NCBI GenBank assembly: GCA_963819075.1
Contig: CAWFUP010000001.1
Coordinates: 1 to 64,000 of the forward strand
Direction of reading: 5' to 3'
DNA length: 64,000 nt
From: CAVQBJ01 sp963819075
GTDB taxonomy: Bacteria > Actinomycetota > Thermoleophilia > Solirubrobacterales > Solirubrobacteraceae
A program made the position numbers and the translations under genes. Positions 32,933 to 40,409 of this stretch are shown piece by piece. Position 1 is the stretch's first letter; the number at the start of each line of letters is the position of its first letter. The notes under the pieces were generated by a model. The model did no database searches. It was not told where the DNA came from and was given only the letters and a program-made list of their open reading frames with translations.

Positions 32933-35900
32933 TCAGCCGTCGAGCTGCTGGGACTGCAGGTAGGCGTAGAGGCCTTGGCGGCGCACGAGCTCCTCGTTCG
33001 TGCCGTGCTCGACGAGGCGCCCGCCCTCGAGTACGCAGATGATGTCGGCGTCGCGAATCGTCGACAGGCGGTGGGCGATGACGAACGCCGTGCGCCCCTC
33101 GAGCAGGCGGTCCATGTTCTGCTTGACCGCGCGCTCGGCCTCGGTGTCGAGCGCGCTCGTCGCCTCGTCGAAGATGAGCACCGGCGGCTGGTGGTACAGC
33201 GCACGCGCGATCGACACGCGCTGGGCCTGGCCGCCCGACAGGCGCAGGCCGGAGTCGCCGATCCGCGTCTTGTAGCCGAGCGGCAGCCCGTCGATGAACT
33301 CGGCCGCGTTGGCGACCTCGGCCGCCCAACGCACCTTGTCGGCATCGGGGTCCTGCTCGCCGAAGGCGATGTTCGCCTCGATCGTGTCGTCGAACAGGTA
33401 GGGCTCCTGCAGCACGAAGCCGATCCGCCGACGCAGATCGCTGAAGCGCAGCGTCGTCAGGTCGAGCCCGTCGTACTCGACCGTCCCTTGGGTGGGCACG
33501 AGCAGGCCGGAGAGGAGCTTCACGAGCGTCGACTTGCCCGAGCCGGAGCGCCCGACGAGCGCCACCGTCGTCCCCGCAGGCACGTCGAGCGAGATATCGC
33601 GCAGGATCGGGCGGTCCGGCGCGGTCGGATAGGCGAAGCCGACGCGGCGCAGGCGGATGTGTCCCTCCAGCGCGGGCACCGGCACCAGCGCCGAGTGGTC
33701 GTGGCCCTGCTCGGGCTCCTGCTCGAAGACGTCCTGCAGGCGTCCGAGCAGCACGCTGACCAGCTGGAGTCGATCCCACAGCCCGAGCAGCAGGGTGATC
33801 GGTCCGTTGGCGAGCAGGACAAGGCCGGTGAAGGCGACCAGCTGCCCGACGCTCAGCGACCCGTTGAGCACCTCCAGCGCACCGACGAACAGGAACAGGC
33901 CGTAGACGAGGAAGGTCACGCTCGAGATGAGGCCCTCGTAGATCATCGCCACCACGTCGGCGCGGTACAGCTTGTCGCGCAGCTGCCCGAACTCGCTGGC
34001 CATCCGCTGGCGCAGGCCCTCCTCGGCGCCCATCGCCTTGACGGTCTCGATGCCTCGGATCGCATCGATCTGACGCGACTGGTAGCGGCCCGAGCCCTCC
34101 TCGACGGAGTCGAACACGGGGCGAAGCCGCTTCTGCGAGAAGCGCATCAGGCCGGCGTAGAGCGGCGCGCAGGCGCAGAACAGCAGCGCGAGCGACCACG
34201 AGTACAGGAACATGATCACCAGCGACACCGCGAGCTGGGTCACCGCGGTCAGCGCGGCCACCCCGTTCTGGATGAGCACGGCGCGCACCTGGCGCATCCC
34301 GTTGATGCGCCGCTCGATGTCGCCCGTACGCCGCGCCTCGAAGTAGCGCATCGGGAGGCGCAGCAGGCGTGCGGACAGGAAGTCGAGCGTGTCGACGTCG
34401 AGCTGAGAGGCGGTACGGGCGAGGATGAATCGCTGCACGATCGTGATCCCGACGGCCAGCGCCACCACGCCGACCATCGCCGCGGCGAGGATGTACAGCA
34501 GCGTCCGCCGTTCGTGGGGGAGCACGTCGTCGATGATCAGCTGCGAGAACACCGGCAGCGTCATCTCCAGGCCCGCCGCCATCAGCGCGAACACGGTCGC
34601 CACCACGAGCCGGCGACGATGGGGAGCGACGAACGGCCACAACCACCGGAGATCAAGGCCCCCCCGAGGGGCCTGCGCCAGTCGCTCCGTCGGCGCGGCG
34701 AGCGCCGCGTAGCCCGACCACTTCTCCTCCAGCTCCGCCCGCGACACGGTGCGCAAGCCGCGTCCGGGATCGGCGACGCGCAGCTTGTCGCCGTCGATGC
34801 GGTGCAGCACGATCCAGTGGTTGCCCTGCCAGTGCACGATCGCCGGCAGCGGCAGCGTGTCCACGCGGTCGGGCGACGACTTGATCGGGCGCATCTCCAG
34901 ACCGATCTCGTCGCCGCCGCGGATGAGCCCGCGCAGCGTCGTGCCGTCGGTGCTCGTGCCGACCGCGTAGCGGATCGACGTCATCGAGACGTCGTGACCG
35001 AAGGCGCGGCACAGCATGGCCACGCACGCCGCGCCGCAATCCATCTGGTCGATCTGACGGACAAAGGGGAAGCGACGGCGCCGCATCGGCGCGGCCTCGC
35101 GCGCGTCCTCGGCGCCATGGTCGGTGACCGCTAGGCCGGGGGCGTCTGGCGACCAGGCCTCGTTCGCCGCCGGCGTCTCGGTGACCGGCTCGGCCACAGG
35201 GACGCGGTCGCGGGCCCGGTAGAGCGCGATGCGCTCCCCCACGCGCGCCGCGAACCCCGGGTTCTCGGCCACGAGCTCGTGGAAGTCATCGCCGGGAAGC
35301 CGCAGCAGGCGCACGGCGCCCTCGGCCCGCACCGTCGCGCTGCGCGGCTGCTGCTCGAGCAGCCCGAGCTCGCCGAAGAACTCGCCGCTATGCAGGGTGC
35401 GCACGCGCCGCCGGGCGCCGTCGGACGCCTCGATCCACACGCCGAGGCACCCGTCCTGAACGAGGTAGAGAGCGTCGGATGGATCGCCCTGGCGCACGGC
35501 GTCCTCGCCGTCGCCGAGGCCGACCTCCTCCAGTCGCCCGAGTAGCCGCAGCGTCTCCTCGCGGTCGAGGACCGAGAACGCCGAGTGCACGCGCAGGAAG
35601 TCGTTGAGTCGTCGCGTGCGCTCGGACAGCTCGAACGTCGCCGCTACGGCGGGGTGCAGCTCCATGAGGGCCCGGAACACGCCGCCGTCGAGGCGCAGCA
35701 CGGTCAGCTCGCTCGAGGCGCGCACGGTGGCCGTGCGCGGCGTGCCCTCGATGAGCGCCGTCTCGCCGAGGGCGGCGCCCGGTCCGAGCACGTTGAGCGA
35801 GACCTCCTCGCCGTCCTCGCCCTCCTTGAGCACGCGAGCGGTGCCCTCGACGATCACGTAGTAGCCGTCCGGGGCGTCGCCCTGCTCGAACAGCGCCTCG

Positions 35901-36019
35901 CCGAAGCGCAGGTGCCGCGTCACGAACGAGCGCTCGACGAGCTCGCGCAGCTCGGCCGGCAGCCCCGCCAGCAGCGGCTGCTCGCCGAGCAGCGCGGCCG
36001 GTTCGGTCTCAGAGGACAC
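32933..36019 (-). CDS. peptide exporter: two cNMP-binding domains, C39 peptidase, ABC transporter
   Basis: 1028 residues. Two cyclic-nucleotide-binding-type domains come first (about 5-135 and 145-270; FEQGDAPDGYYVIVEGTARV; GEFFGELGLLEQQPRSATVR). A C39 bacteriocin-processing peptidase follows (about 315-450) with Cys328 in QIDQMDCGAACVAML, His in GNHWIVLHRI and VADPGRG. Then come about six transmembrane helices (480-750) and an ATPase (about 790-1028) with GRSGSGKST, LSGGQAQR, VLIFDEATSALD and IAHRLSTI. Such PCAT transporters cut after a double glycine and export the rest. Three genes encoding Gly-Gly leader peptides lie 3.2 kb upstream. GTG 36019 overlaps the PpiC-like gene by 11 bases. Cyanobacterial HetC-like exporters, as I recall, fuse similar domains; the cNMP domains suggest allosteric control. 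No HlyD-type adaptor is present. Confidence 0.93.
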   Translation of the reverse strand: MSSETEPAALLGEQPLLAGLPAELRELVERSFVTRHLRFGEALFEQGDAPDGYYVIVEGTARVLKEGEDGEEVSLNVLGPGAALGETALIEGTPRTATVRASSELTVLRLDGGVFRALMELHPAVAATFELSERTRRLNDFLRVHSAFSVLDREETLRLLGRLEEVGLGDGEDAVRQGDPSDALYLVQDGCLGVWIEASDGARRRVRTLHSGEFFGELGLLEQQPRSATVRAEGAVRLLRLPGDDFHELVAENPGFAARVGERIALYRARDRVPVAEPVTETPAANEAWSPDAPGLAVTDHGAEDAREAAPMRRRRFPFVRQIDQMDCGAACVAMLCRAFGHDVSMTSIRYAVGTSTDGTTLRGLIRGGDEIGLEMRPIKSSPDRVDTLPLPAIVHWQGNHWIVLHRIDGDKLRVADPGRGLRTVSRAELEEKWSGYAALAAPTERLAQAPRGGLDLRWLWPFVAPHRRRLVVATVFALMAAGLEMTLPVFSQLIIDDVLPHERRTLLYILAAAMVGVVALAVGITIVQRFILARTASQLDVDTLDFLSARLLRLPMRYFEARRTGDIERRINGMRQVRAVLIQNGVAALTAVTQLAVSLVIMFLYSWSLALLFCACAPLYAGLMRFSQKRLRPVFDSVEEGSGRYQSRQIDAIRGIETVKAMGAEEGLRQRMASEFGQLRDKLYRADVVAMIYEGLISSVTFLVYGLFLFVGALEVLNGSLSVGQLVAFTGLVLLANGPITLLLGLWDRLQLVSVLLGRLQDVFEQEPEQGHDHSALVPVPALEGHIRLRRVGFAYPTAPDRPILRDISLDVPAGTTVALVGRSGSGKSTLVKLLSGLLVPTQGTVEYDGLDLTTLRFSDLRRRIGFVLQEPYLFDDTIEANIAFGEQDPDADKVRWAAEVANAAEFIDGLPLGYKTRIGDSGLRLSGGQAQRVSIARALYHQPPVLIFDEATSALDTEAERAVKQNMDRLLEGRTAFVIAHRLSTIRDADIICVLEGGRLVEHGTNEELVRRQGLYAYLQSQQLDG

Positions 36020-37076
36020 AGAGCCGCTCCGTTCGCCCGGCGCGGTGGCGCTCGAGCATGCCGCTGAGCAGTTCGTCGTTGGCCCGCTCGGCAAGCAGCG
36101 CGTCATCCTCGGCCGGCGGCGACTTCTCGGCGAGCGCGAGCACACGCCACTCGGCGTCCTGCAGCCACGGCCCGACGAGCTCGCCGGGGGCGGCGGCCGC
36201 GAACGCCGCCCGCGCGTCCGCCGGAATGTCCTCGAGGTAGACCGTCCGCCCGCGGGGGATCGCGCCGGCGCGCGCGGCCACCTCCTCGAGGGTGAGGCCG
36301 TCATCGCGCATGAGCAGGCGCGCCTCGCGCGCGGCGCCGAGCTCGGCCAGCGCGAGCTCCTGGCCCCGTAGGCGCAGCCAGTCGAGCCGGTGGCCGGCGA
36401 GGCACTCCGCGACGGCCTGCGGCGAGGCGACCTCGGCCCGCAGCCGTGAGAGCGACTCGTCAAGCGCGACGAGGCGCGTGCAGCGCCAACGGAGCGCCTC
36501 CTCGCCGAGCGCCGGCAGCGCGGCGGCGTGCTCATCGAGCGCGGCGGCGACCAGCGCCTCCACGCGCTCGGTCACCGGCTCGGCGACGGCGCGCTCGGCG
36601 AGGCGATCGGCCGCAGCAAGGCGGTTCGCCGCCCCGTCGGCGAGCGCGTCGAGTGTGCCGCGGCAATAGGCCTCGACCCGCAGCACGGCGGCGAGCGCAT
36701 CGTCGCCGGCACGCTCCCCCGAGTCACCGCCGGCGCGCTCGTCGAGCAGCTGACGCACGAGGACAGCCGACAGATCGGCGAGCGTGAGCTCGCGCTCGCG
36801 CAGCCACGTCGTGAACTCGGAGGCGCTCACGAGCCCGCGCGCATAGCGGAAGGCCGTCGCGGCCGCGCGCAGGTCGCTCGCCTCGACCGCCTCCGCGGCA
36901 CCGTTCTCGGCGAGCGCGACGCCGCGCCGCGCGTCGTCGCTGAAGCGCTTCCAGTCGCCGGTGAGGATCCCCAGCAGCACGAGGTCACCGACGTCCACGT
37001 GCTCCTGCGCCACCCGTACCGCGGGCCGCTGCAGCAGCGTCGCCCAGGCCGCGTCAGCGGCCGCGGCGGGCGGCAA
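36009..37076 (-). CDS. PpiC/SurA-like protein of the peptide-export cluster
   Basis: 355 residues, mostly alpha-helical, no signal peptide or membrane helix. The end (RTVYLEDIPADARAAFAAAA, GELVGPWLQDAEWRVLALAE, then LLAERANDELL) matches the last strands of parvulin-type prolyl isomerases (PpiC: pGevvGPf...gwhlvkv). The front resembles the helical chaperone part of SurA. The central parvulin core is poorly conserved, so it may hold peptides rather than isomerise prolines. Translationally coupled to the exporter (11-base overlap). Fused SurA-cNMP-C39-ABC exporters make it likely that this is the same module as a separate chain. Start TTG 37076. Confidence 0.6.
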   Translation of the reverse strand: MPPAAAADAAWATLLQRPAVRVAQEHVDVGDLVLLGILTGDWKRFSDDARRGVALAENGAAEAVEASDLRAAATAFRYARGLVSASEFTTWLRERELTLADLSAVLVRQLLDERAGGDSGERAGDDALAAVLRVEAYCRGTLDALADGAANRLAAADRLAERAVAEPVTERVEALVAAALDEHAAALPALGEEALRWRCTRLVALDESLSRLRAEVASPQAVAECLAGHRLDWLRLRGQELALAELGAAREARLLMRDDGLTLEEVAARAGAIPRGRTVYLEDIPADARAAFAAAAPGELVGPWLQDAEWRVLALAEKSPPAEDDALLAERANDELLSGMLERHRAGRTERLCVL

Positions 37077-37265
37077 GCGGCACCCCCTGAGACCCTAGAA
37101 TCCGCGATGAACTCAGCATTTGCCTACACAGTCTCCCGCCGAGGCCGTAGCCTATGCAAACGGGGCGATCCATTAGACCGCCCGCAAGGCGCATTTGATT
37201 CGAAGGTGGTGTTCGGCACGTCTGAGGTAAGCGAGATCCGGCTGGGAGCAAGCGAGGGACGCGTC

Positions 37266-37748
37266 ATGCGTCGCGCCCGCGTCGAGTATGTCCTGCAGGG
37301 GAGCGTCATCTGCGGCACCGTCACCTTCCCCGGACGCCCGCCACAGCGCTTCGAGACGGCGAGCGAGCTTGAGCGCTGTCTCGGGCGCGGTGCCGGCGGG
37401 CTCGTGCTCGTCGAAACATCGAACGCTGGTCCCGAGGAGCAGGCCGACCTCACCGCGCTCACCCCGACCGAGCAGGCGATTGCCCAGAAGGCCGCGGCCG
37501 GAGAATCCAATCGCGAGATCGCCGACTCGCTCTACTACAGCGTGAAGTCGGTCGAGGCCTACCTGACGCGCATCTACCGACGCCTTGGCGTCGAGGGCCG
37601 GGACGGACTCGGCGCGGTGGTCAAGGCTGAGGACCTCGAGCCGCCCGAGGCCGATCGCGAGCGTGTGGGCGGCGGTGCCGGCCATGCCGGCGGAGCCGCC
37701 GTTCCGTCGAGCGCTCCGGCCGTCGTCATCGAGCTCTTCGTGGCCTGA
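37266..37748 (+). CDS. LuxR-type helix-turn-helix regulator
   Basis: 160 residues. A small N-terminal domain (1-60; RVEYVLQGSVICGTVTFPGR) precedes a LuxR/GerE DNA-binding domain: LTPTEQAIAQKAAAGESNRE, then IADSLYYSVKSVEAYLTRIY, then RRLGVEGRDGL. There is no receiver domain, so it may be constitutive or sense a ligand through the N-domain. ATG 37266 is chosen because GAGGGA lies about 8 bases upstream; a longer frame reaches ATG 37107. It sits between the PpiC-like gene (divergent) and the methyltransferase (convergent, stops four bases apart), inside the peptide cluster, so it is the natural candidate regulator of that cluster. Confidence 0.85.
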   Translation: MRRARVEYVLQGSVICGTVTFPGRPPQRFETASELERCLGRGAGGLVLVETSNAGPEEQADLTALTPTEQAIAQKAAAGESNREIADSLYYSVKSVEAYLTRIYRRLGVEGRDGLGAVVKAEDLEPPEADRERVGGGAGHAGGAAVPSSAPAVVIELFVA

Positions 37749-37752
37749 GCCG

Positions 37753-39222
37753 CTAGCCGGTCTCGGGTACCTCGAGCAGCCCCGCCCGCAGCAGCTCGCG
37801 AGTCGCCTGCAGCGTCTCGTCGGTGCGTTCGCGCCCCGACGCGCCCACGTCGAGGAGCGCCTGCGCGAGCGTCCGCCGCCCGTCGAGGCGGTAGATGACC
37901 TCGAGCACTCGCGCGCTGACCTCCACGCCGATGCGCAGGCCGCCGGCCTGGGAGACCCGGGCCCAGCGCAGCCGGTAGCGCGGCCCTTCATGCTGCAGGC
38001 GCTGCTCGACGCGCTGGCCCTCGGGGATCGCCGGGGCGAGGGCCAGCAGGACGTCGTCCTCGCGCGCTCGCGCGAGCAGCTCGAGGTTGGCCAGGGCTCG
38101 GCCGATCTGGGTGCCGCCGTGCTCGCCCGGCGCGCCATGCGTGTCGAGCGCCTCGCGCGACTGCCCGCCGGTCCGCCCGGCGGCGCGGCGGCGCAGGTAC
38201 AGGGCTCCGAAGCTGATGCGGTCGTAGCCCGCGCGCGCGTAGTAATCGAGCCAGCGCGCCATCACGCGGTCGTGGGCGGCCGGGCCGAGCGCGCGCATCG
38301 GCGGGCGGTTCCAGTCGAGCGCGTAGCGCACCGGGTTGGCCTCGGACAGGCGCACGAGCAGCGCGTCGCCGCCCCGCCCGAGCCAGCGCAGCGGCGTGCG
38401 TCGCCAGTCCTCGTCCGCGCCATGACCCCAGCAGCACATCAGCTGCGCGCAGCCACCGGGGGCGAGGTGCGCGAGCGCGCCGGCGGCCACGACGCGCAGC
38501 GGCTCACCCTCGGTGCGGTCGCCGTCCCGGAAGGTGAACTCGCTGTCCGGCGAGACGACGTAGGGCGCGACGCAGATGACGCGCTCGAAGCGCTCGCCGG
38601 CGACGGGTCCGTACCACGACCCCTGGCGCCAGTCGGCGCCGTCGATGTCGTTCAACTCGGCGCCGAGCGCGGCGAGATGCAGGGCGTGCGGGTTGATGTC
38701 GGCCCCGACGGCGGTCGCGCCGGCGCGCGCGGCGAGGAGCGCGTGGATCCCCGAGCCGGTGCCGAGGTCGAGCAGGCGCTGGCCGGGCCCGATCGGCACG
38801 GCGAGCTGGCGCGCGAGCTCGGCCGCCGTCGTGTGGCCGTCGACGTGGTCGCGTCGCTGCCCGCGCCGCGCGAGGTCACCGAACACGAAGACGTCGCCGT
38901 GCCCGCCGATCGAGACCCGCGAGCGCCACCCGCCGGGGCGTCGCTGCAACAGACCCGCGCGCGCGAGCACGGCAGGGTCGGCCGCTCCGAGCGCGCGCCG
39001 CGTGGCGCGCTCGTCGAGCTCGCGACCGTAGGCGAACAGGTCGACGAGATGACCGAGGCGCGGGCCGCCTCGACGCTCGCGGATCGAGGCCGGAACCGAC
39101 TCCGGAGAGGAGAACGACGCTCGCGCGTACCGTGCCGTGCGCGCATGCTCCTCGTAGTCGCTGGCGAGTAGCGCCGCGCGCAGCCGGGCCAGGGCCGTCG
39201 TCAGGTTATGACGGGCCGTCAT
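37753..39222 (-). CDS. class I SAM methyltransferase next to the precursor peptides
   Basis: 489 residues. A winged-helix-like N-domain (about 40-110; LGHLVDLFAYGRELDERATR) precedes a Rossmann methyltransferase: GQRLLDLGTGSGIHALLAA (motif I, about 155-173) and GADINPHALHLAA. In place of the Asn-Pro-Pro-Tyr of N-methylating PrmC-like enzymes it has VAPYVVSP. The C-terminus (about 440-489; VIYRLDGRRTLAQALLDVGA, then LLRAGLLEV) resembles the small winged-helix peptide-binding (PqqD-like) domains of RiPP enzymes, though similar tails occur in other members of this family. It starts 46 bases after the last precursor peptide, in the same direction. It may modify those peptides or be a housekeeping methyltransferase. 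Confidence 0.75.
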   Translation of the reverse strand: MTARHNLTTALARLRAALLASDYEEHARTARYARASFSSPESVPASIRERRGGPRLGHLVDLFAYGRELDERATRRALGAADPAVLARAGLLQRRPGGWRSRVSIGGHGDVFVFGDLARRGQRRDHVDGHTTAAELARQLAVPIGPGQRLLDLGTGSGIHALLAARAGATAVGADINPHALHLAALGAELNDIDGADWRQGSWYGPVAGERFERVICVAPYVVSPDSEFTFRDGDRTEGEPLRVVAAGALAHLAPGGCAQLMCCWGHGADEDWRRTPLRWLGRGGDALLVRLSEANPVRYALDWNRPPMRALGPAAHDRVMARWLDYYARAGYDRISFGALYLRRRAAGRTGGQSREALDTHGAPGEHGGTQIGRALANLELLARAREDDVLLALAPAIPEGQRVEQRLQHEGPRYRLRWARVSQAGGLRIGVEVSARVLEVIYRLDGRRTLAQALLDVGASGRERTDETLQATRELLRAGLLEVPETG

Positions 39223-39235
39223 CCCTGACGGCCCG
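39212..39235 (-). promoter_or_regulatory. 10-bp hairpin over the methyltransferase start codon
   Basis: Arms 39212-39221 and 39226-39235 are perfect complements (CGGGCCGTCA) with a 4-base loop. The ATG (39222-39220) straddles loop and stem. It lies between the precursor-peptide genes and the methyltransferase, so it could lower enzyme synthesis relative to peptide, as an attenuator or by hiding the start. Confidence 0.6.
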
Positions 39236-39268
39236 ATCCCCCATGGGTCCGCCGACCGCCTGTCGGCC

Positions 39269-39448
39269 TCAGCCGACGCCCCACTGGAAGCTGTTCGTCT
39301 CGATGTCGACCTTCTGGCTCGACGCGCCCTCGACCTTCAGGAACGCGTCGACGGCACCGCCGGAGACGTCCTGCTCGTCGCCCTCGGGGGCGAGATCCTC
39401 GACCGCGTCCTCGGGGAGGGCGGCCTCGTCGTGCTGTTCATCGGTCAT
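39269..39448 (-). CDS. double-glycine leader peptide 1 with Hcp-like core
   Basis: 59 residues. Leader 1-31 is acidic and ends EDLAPEGDEQDVSGG, a double-glycine cleavage site as recognised by C39 peptidases. The 28-residue core starts AVDAFLKVEG and ends VDIETNSFQWGVG. The start matches the first strand of Hcp (AVDMF.K...G) and the end resembles Hcp's next strand (EIDVLAWSWG), with the loop between them shortened. ATG 39448 has GGGGAG six bases upstream. Third gene of a tight tandem set, 28 bases after peptide 2 and 46 before the methyltransferase. Predicted to be cut and exported by the C39 ABC transporter. There is no room here for a full Hcp (about 160 residues). Confidence 0.85.
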   Translation of the reverse strand: MTDEQHDEAALPEDAVEDLAPEGDEQDVSGGAVDAFLKVEGASSQKVDIETNSFQWGVG

Positions 39449-39476
39449 GGTGTTCTCCCCTTGTTGGCCTGAGCCC

Positions 39477-39632
39477 TCAGCCGATGGGCTCTTCCTTGTA
39501 GCCCTCAACCCCGTCGATCTTGATGTAGGCATTGAGGGCGCCGCCGCTGACCTCCTGCTCTTCGCCCTCAGGGGCGAGATCCTCCACTGCGTCCTCGGGC
39601 ATCGTGGCCTCGTCGTGCTGTTCGTCGGTCAT
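39477..39632 (-). CDS. double-glycine leader peptide 2
   Basis: 51 residues. The leader (1-31) is nearly identical to that of peptide 1: both start MTDEQHDEA and end EDLAPEG(D/E)EQ(D/E)VSGG. The core is ALNAYIKIDGVEGYKEEPIG (20 residues), the most diverged of the three but still with the alternating strand pattern and the Ile-Asp-Gly-Val-x-Gly turn of the Hcp N-terminus. Start ATG 39632 follows GGAGAG in the intergenic spacer. It lies between peptides 3 and 1 on the same transcript. Confidence 0.82.
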   Translation of the reverse strand: MTDEQHDEATMPEDAVEDLAPEGEEQEVSGGALNAYIKIDGVEGYKEEPIG

Positions 39633-39686
39633 GGTGCTCTCCAGTTGCTGGTCGAAATGGGCGGATCACAGGGCGTGCGTGGACGC

Positions 39687-39842
39687 TCAGCCCTGGGACT
39701 CGCCCTTGATGCCGTCGAGTTTCAGGAACATGTCGACGGCGGCGCCGCCGGAGACGTCCTGCTCGTCGCCCTCGGGCGCAAGGTCCTCGACCGCGTCGTC
39801 CGGCAGCGCGGCCTCGTCGTGTGAAGGTGTTTCTTCAGACAT
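39687..39842 (-). CDS. double-glycine leader peptide 3 with the closest Hcp-like core
   Basis: 51 residues. Leader 1-33 ends EDLAPEGDEQDVSGG; its first eight residues (MSEETPSH) differ from the other two. The core is AAVDMFLKLDGIKGESQG (18 residues), almost identical to the first strand of type VI secretion tube protein Hcp (AVDMF.KI..(I/V)KGES), after which the frame simply stops. ATG 39842 has GGAAGG about 7 bases upstream. First of the three peptide genes. 111 bases, including a hairpin, separate it from the gene at 39954-40388. Confidence 0.85.
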   Translation of the reverse strand: MSEETPSHDEAALPDDAVEDLAPEGDEQDVSGGAAVDMFLKLDGIKGESQG

Positions 39843-39923
39843 TGGTCGTCCTTCCAATTGAAGTGTCCGGTGATCGCGTGTAGCGCGAACATACTCCGCG
39901 CGCACGCCCGCGTGTGAGGATCG

Positions 39924-39945
39924 TAGGGTCGCTCGCCCGACCCTA
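39924..39945 (-). terminator. hairpin between the 144-residue protein gene and the peptide genes
   Basis: Arms TAGGGTCG (39924-39931) and CGACCCTA (39938-39945) with a 6-base loop, about 8 bases after the stop of the upstream minus-strand gene. No U-run follows. It could end or attenuate transcription ahead of the peptide genes. Confidence 0.4.
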
Positions 39946-39953
39946 GGGACGGC

Positions 39954-40388
39954 TCAGAAGATGCTGTTGATGAGGTCTTGGCCGAGGCCGATGCCGGCGC
40001 CCATCTCCATGGCCCGCCCGAAGCCGCTGTTGAGGAAGCCGCCGAACGCTCCGCCGCCGCCACCACCACCAAACCCGCCTGGGGCCTGCTGCACATACAC
40101 GGGCTGGGGCATCTGCTGAGGCATCGGCTGGGGCGGCGGTGGCGGAGCCTGGGCGGCCTGGGCGGTCGCCCACCCGTGGATCGCCTGCAGCAGCCCCGTC
40201 ACCTGCATCTGCTCGTCCTTGATGTCGAGCGCGATCTGCTTGAGGTCGAGCAGCCACTCGCGCGCGTTCTCATCTCCGGCCTGCGCCGCCGCCTGCAGCT
40301 TGGCCGCGAAGGCCTGCACGGTGTTGGCCACGTCCTGGAACTCGGTCTGCAGCTGGTTGTACTCCTGATCAATCGTTTCGGTATCCAT
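39954..40388 (-). CDS. helical, Pro/Gly-rich protein upstream of the peptide genes
   Basis: 144 residues. Residues 1-77 form a charged helical region (EYNQLQTEFQDVANTVQAFA). Then come a Pro/Gln stretch (about 80-103), a run of Gly (104-113) and an end GFLNSGFGRAMEMGAGIGLG followed by QDLINSIF. The same overall order (helix, Pro/Gln linker, Gly-rich, GFL..A...AG...G..L...I..(M/I)F end) is seen in DUF2076/COG3416-type proteins; the resemblance is from memory and approximate. Same strand as and just upstream of the three leader-peptide genes, so it may belong to that cluster. No signal peptide. Confidence 0.7.
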   Translation of the reverse strand: MDTETIDQEYNQLQTEFQDVANTVQAFAAKLQAAAQAGDENAREWLLDLKQIALDIKDEQMQVTGLLQAIHGWATAQAAQAPPPPPQPMPQQMPQPVYVQQAPGGFGGGGGGGAFGGFLNSGFGRAMEMGAGIGLGQDLINSIF

Positions 40389-40409
40389 GGCCGGATAGTC
40401 GCACCTCGA

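Noticed and set aside
32975..35134. 719-codon plus-strand ORF opposite the exporter
   Set aside because: Compositional shadow (Gln/His/Arg-rich, no fold). Walker and C39 motifs lie on the minus strand.
39269..39842. Nif11- or nitrile-hydratase-type leader peptides
   Set aside because: The leaders are short and acidic with no Nif11-like helix pattern. Only the Gly-Gly end is shared.
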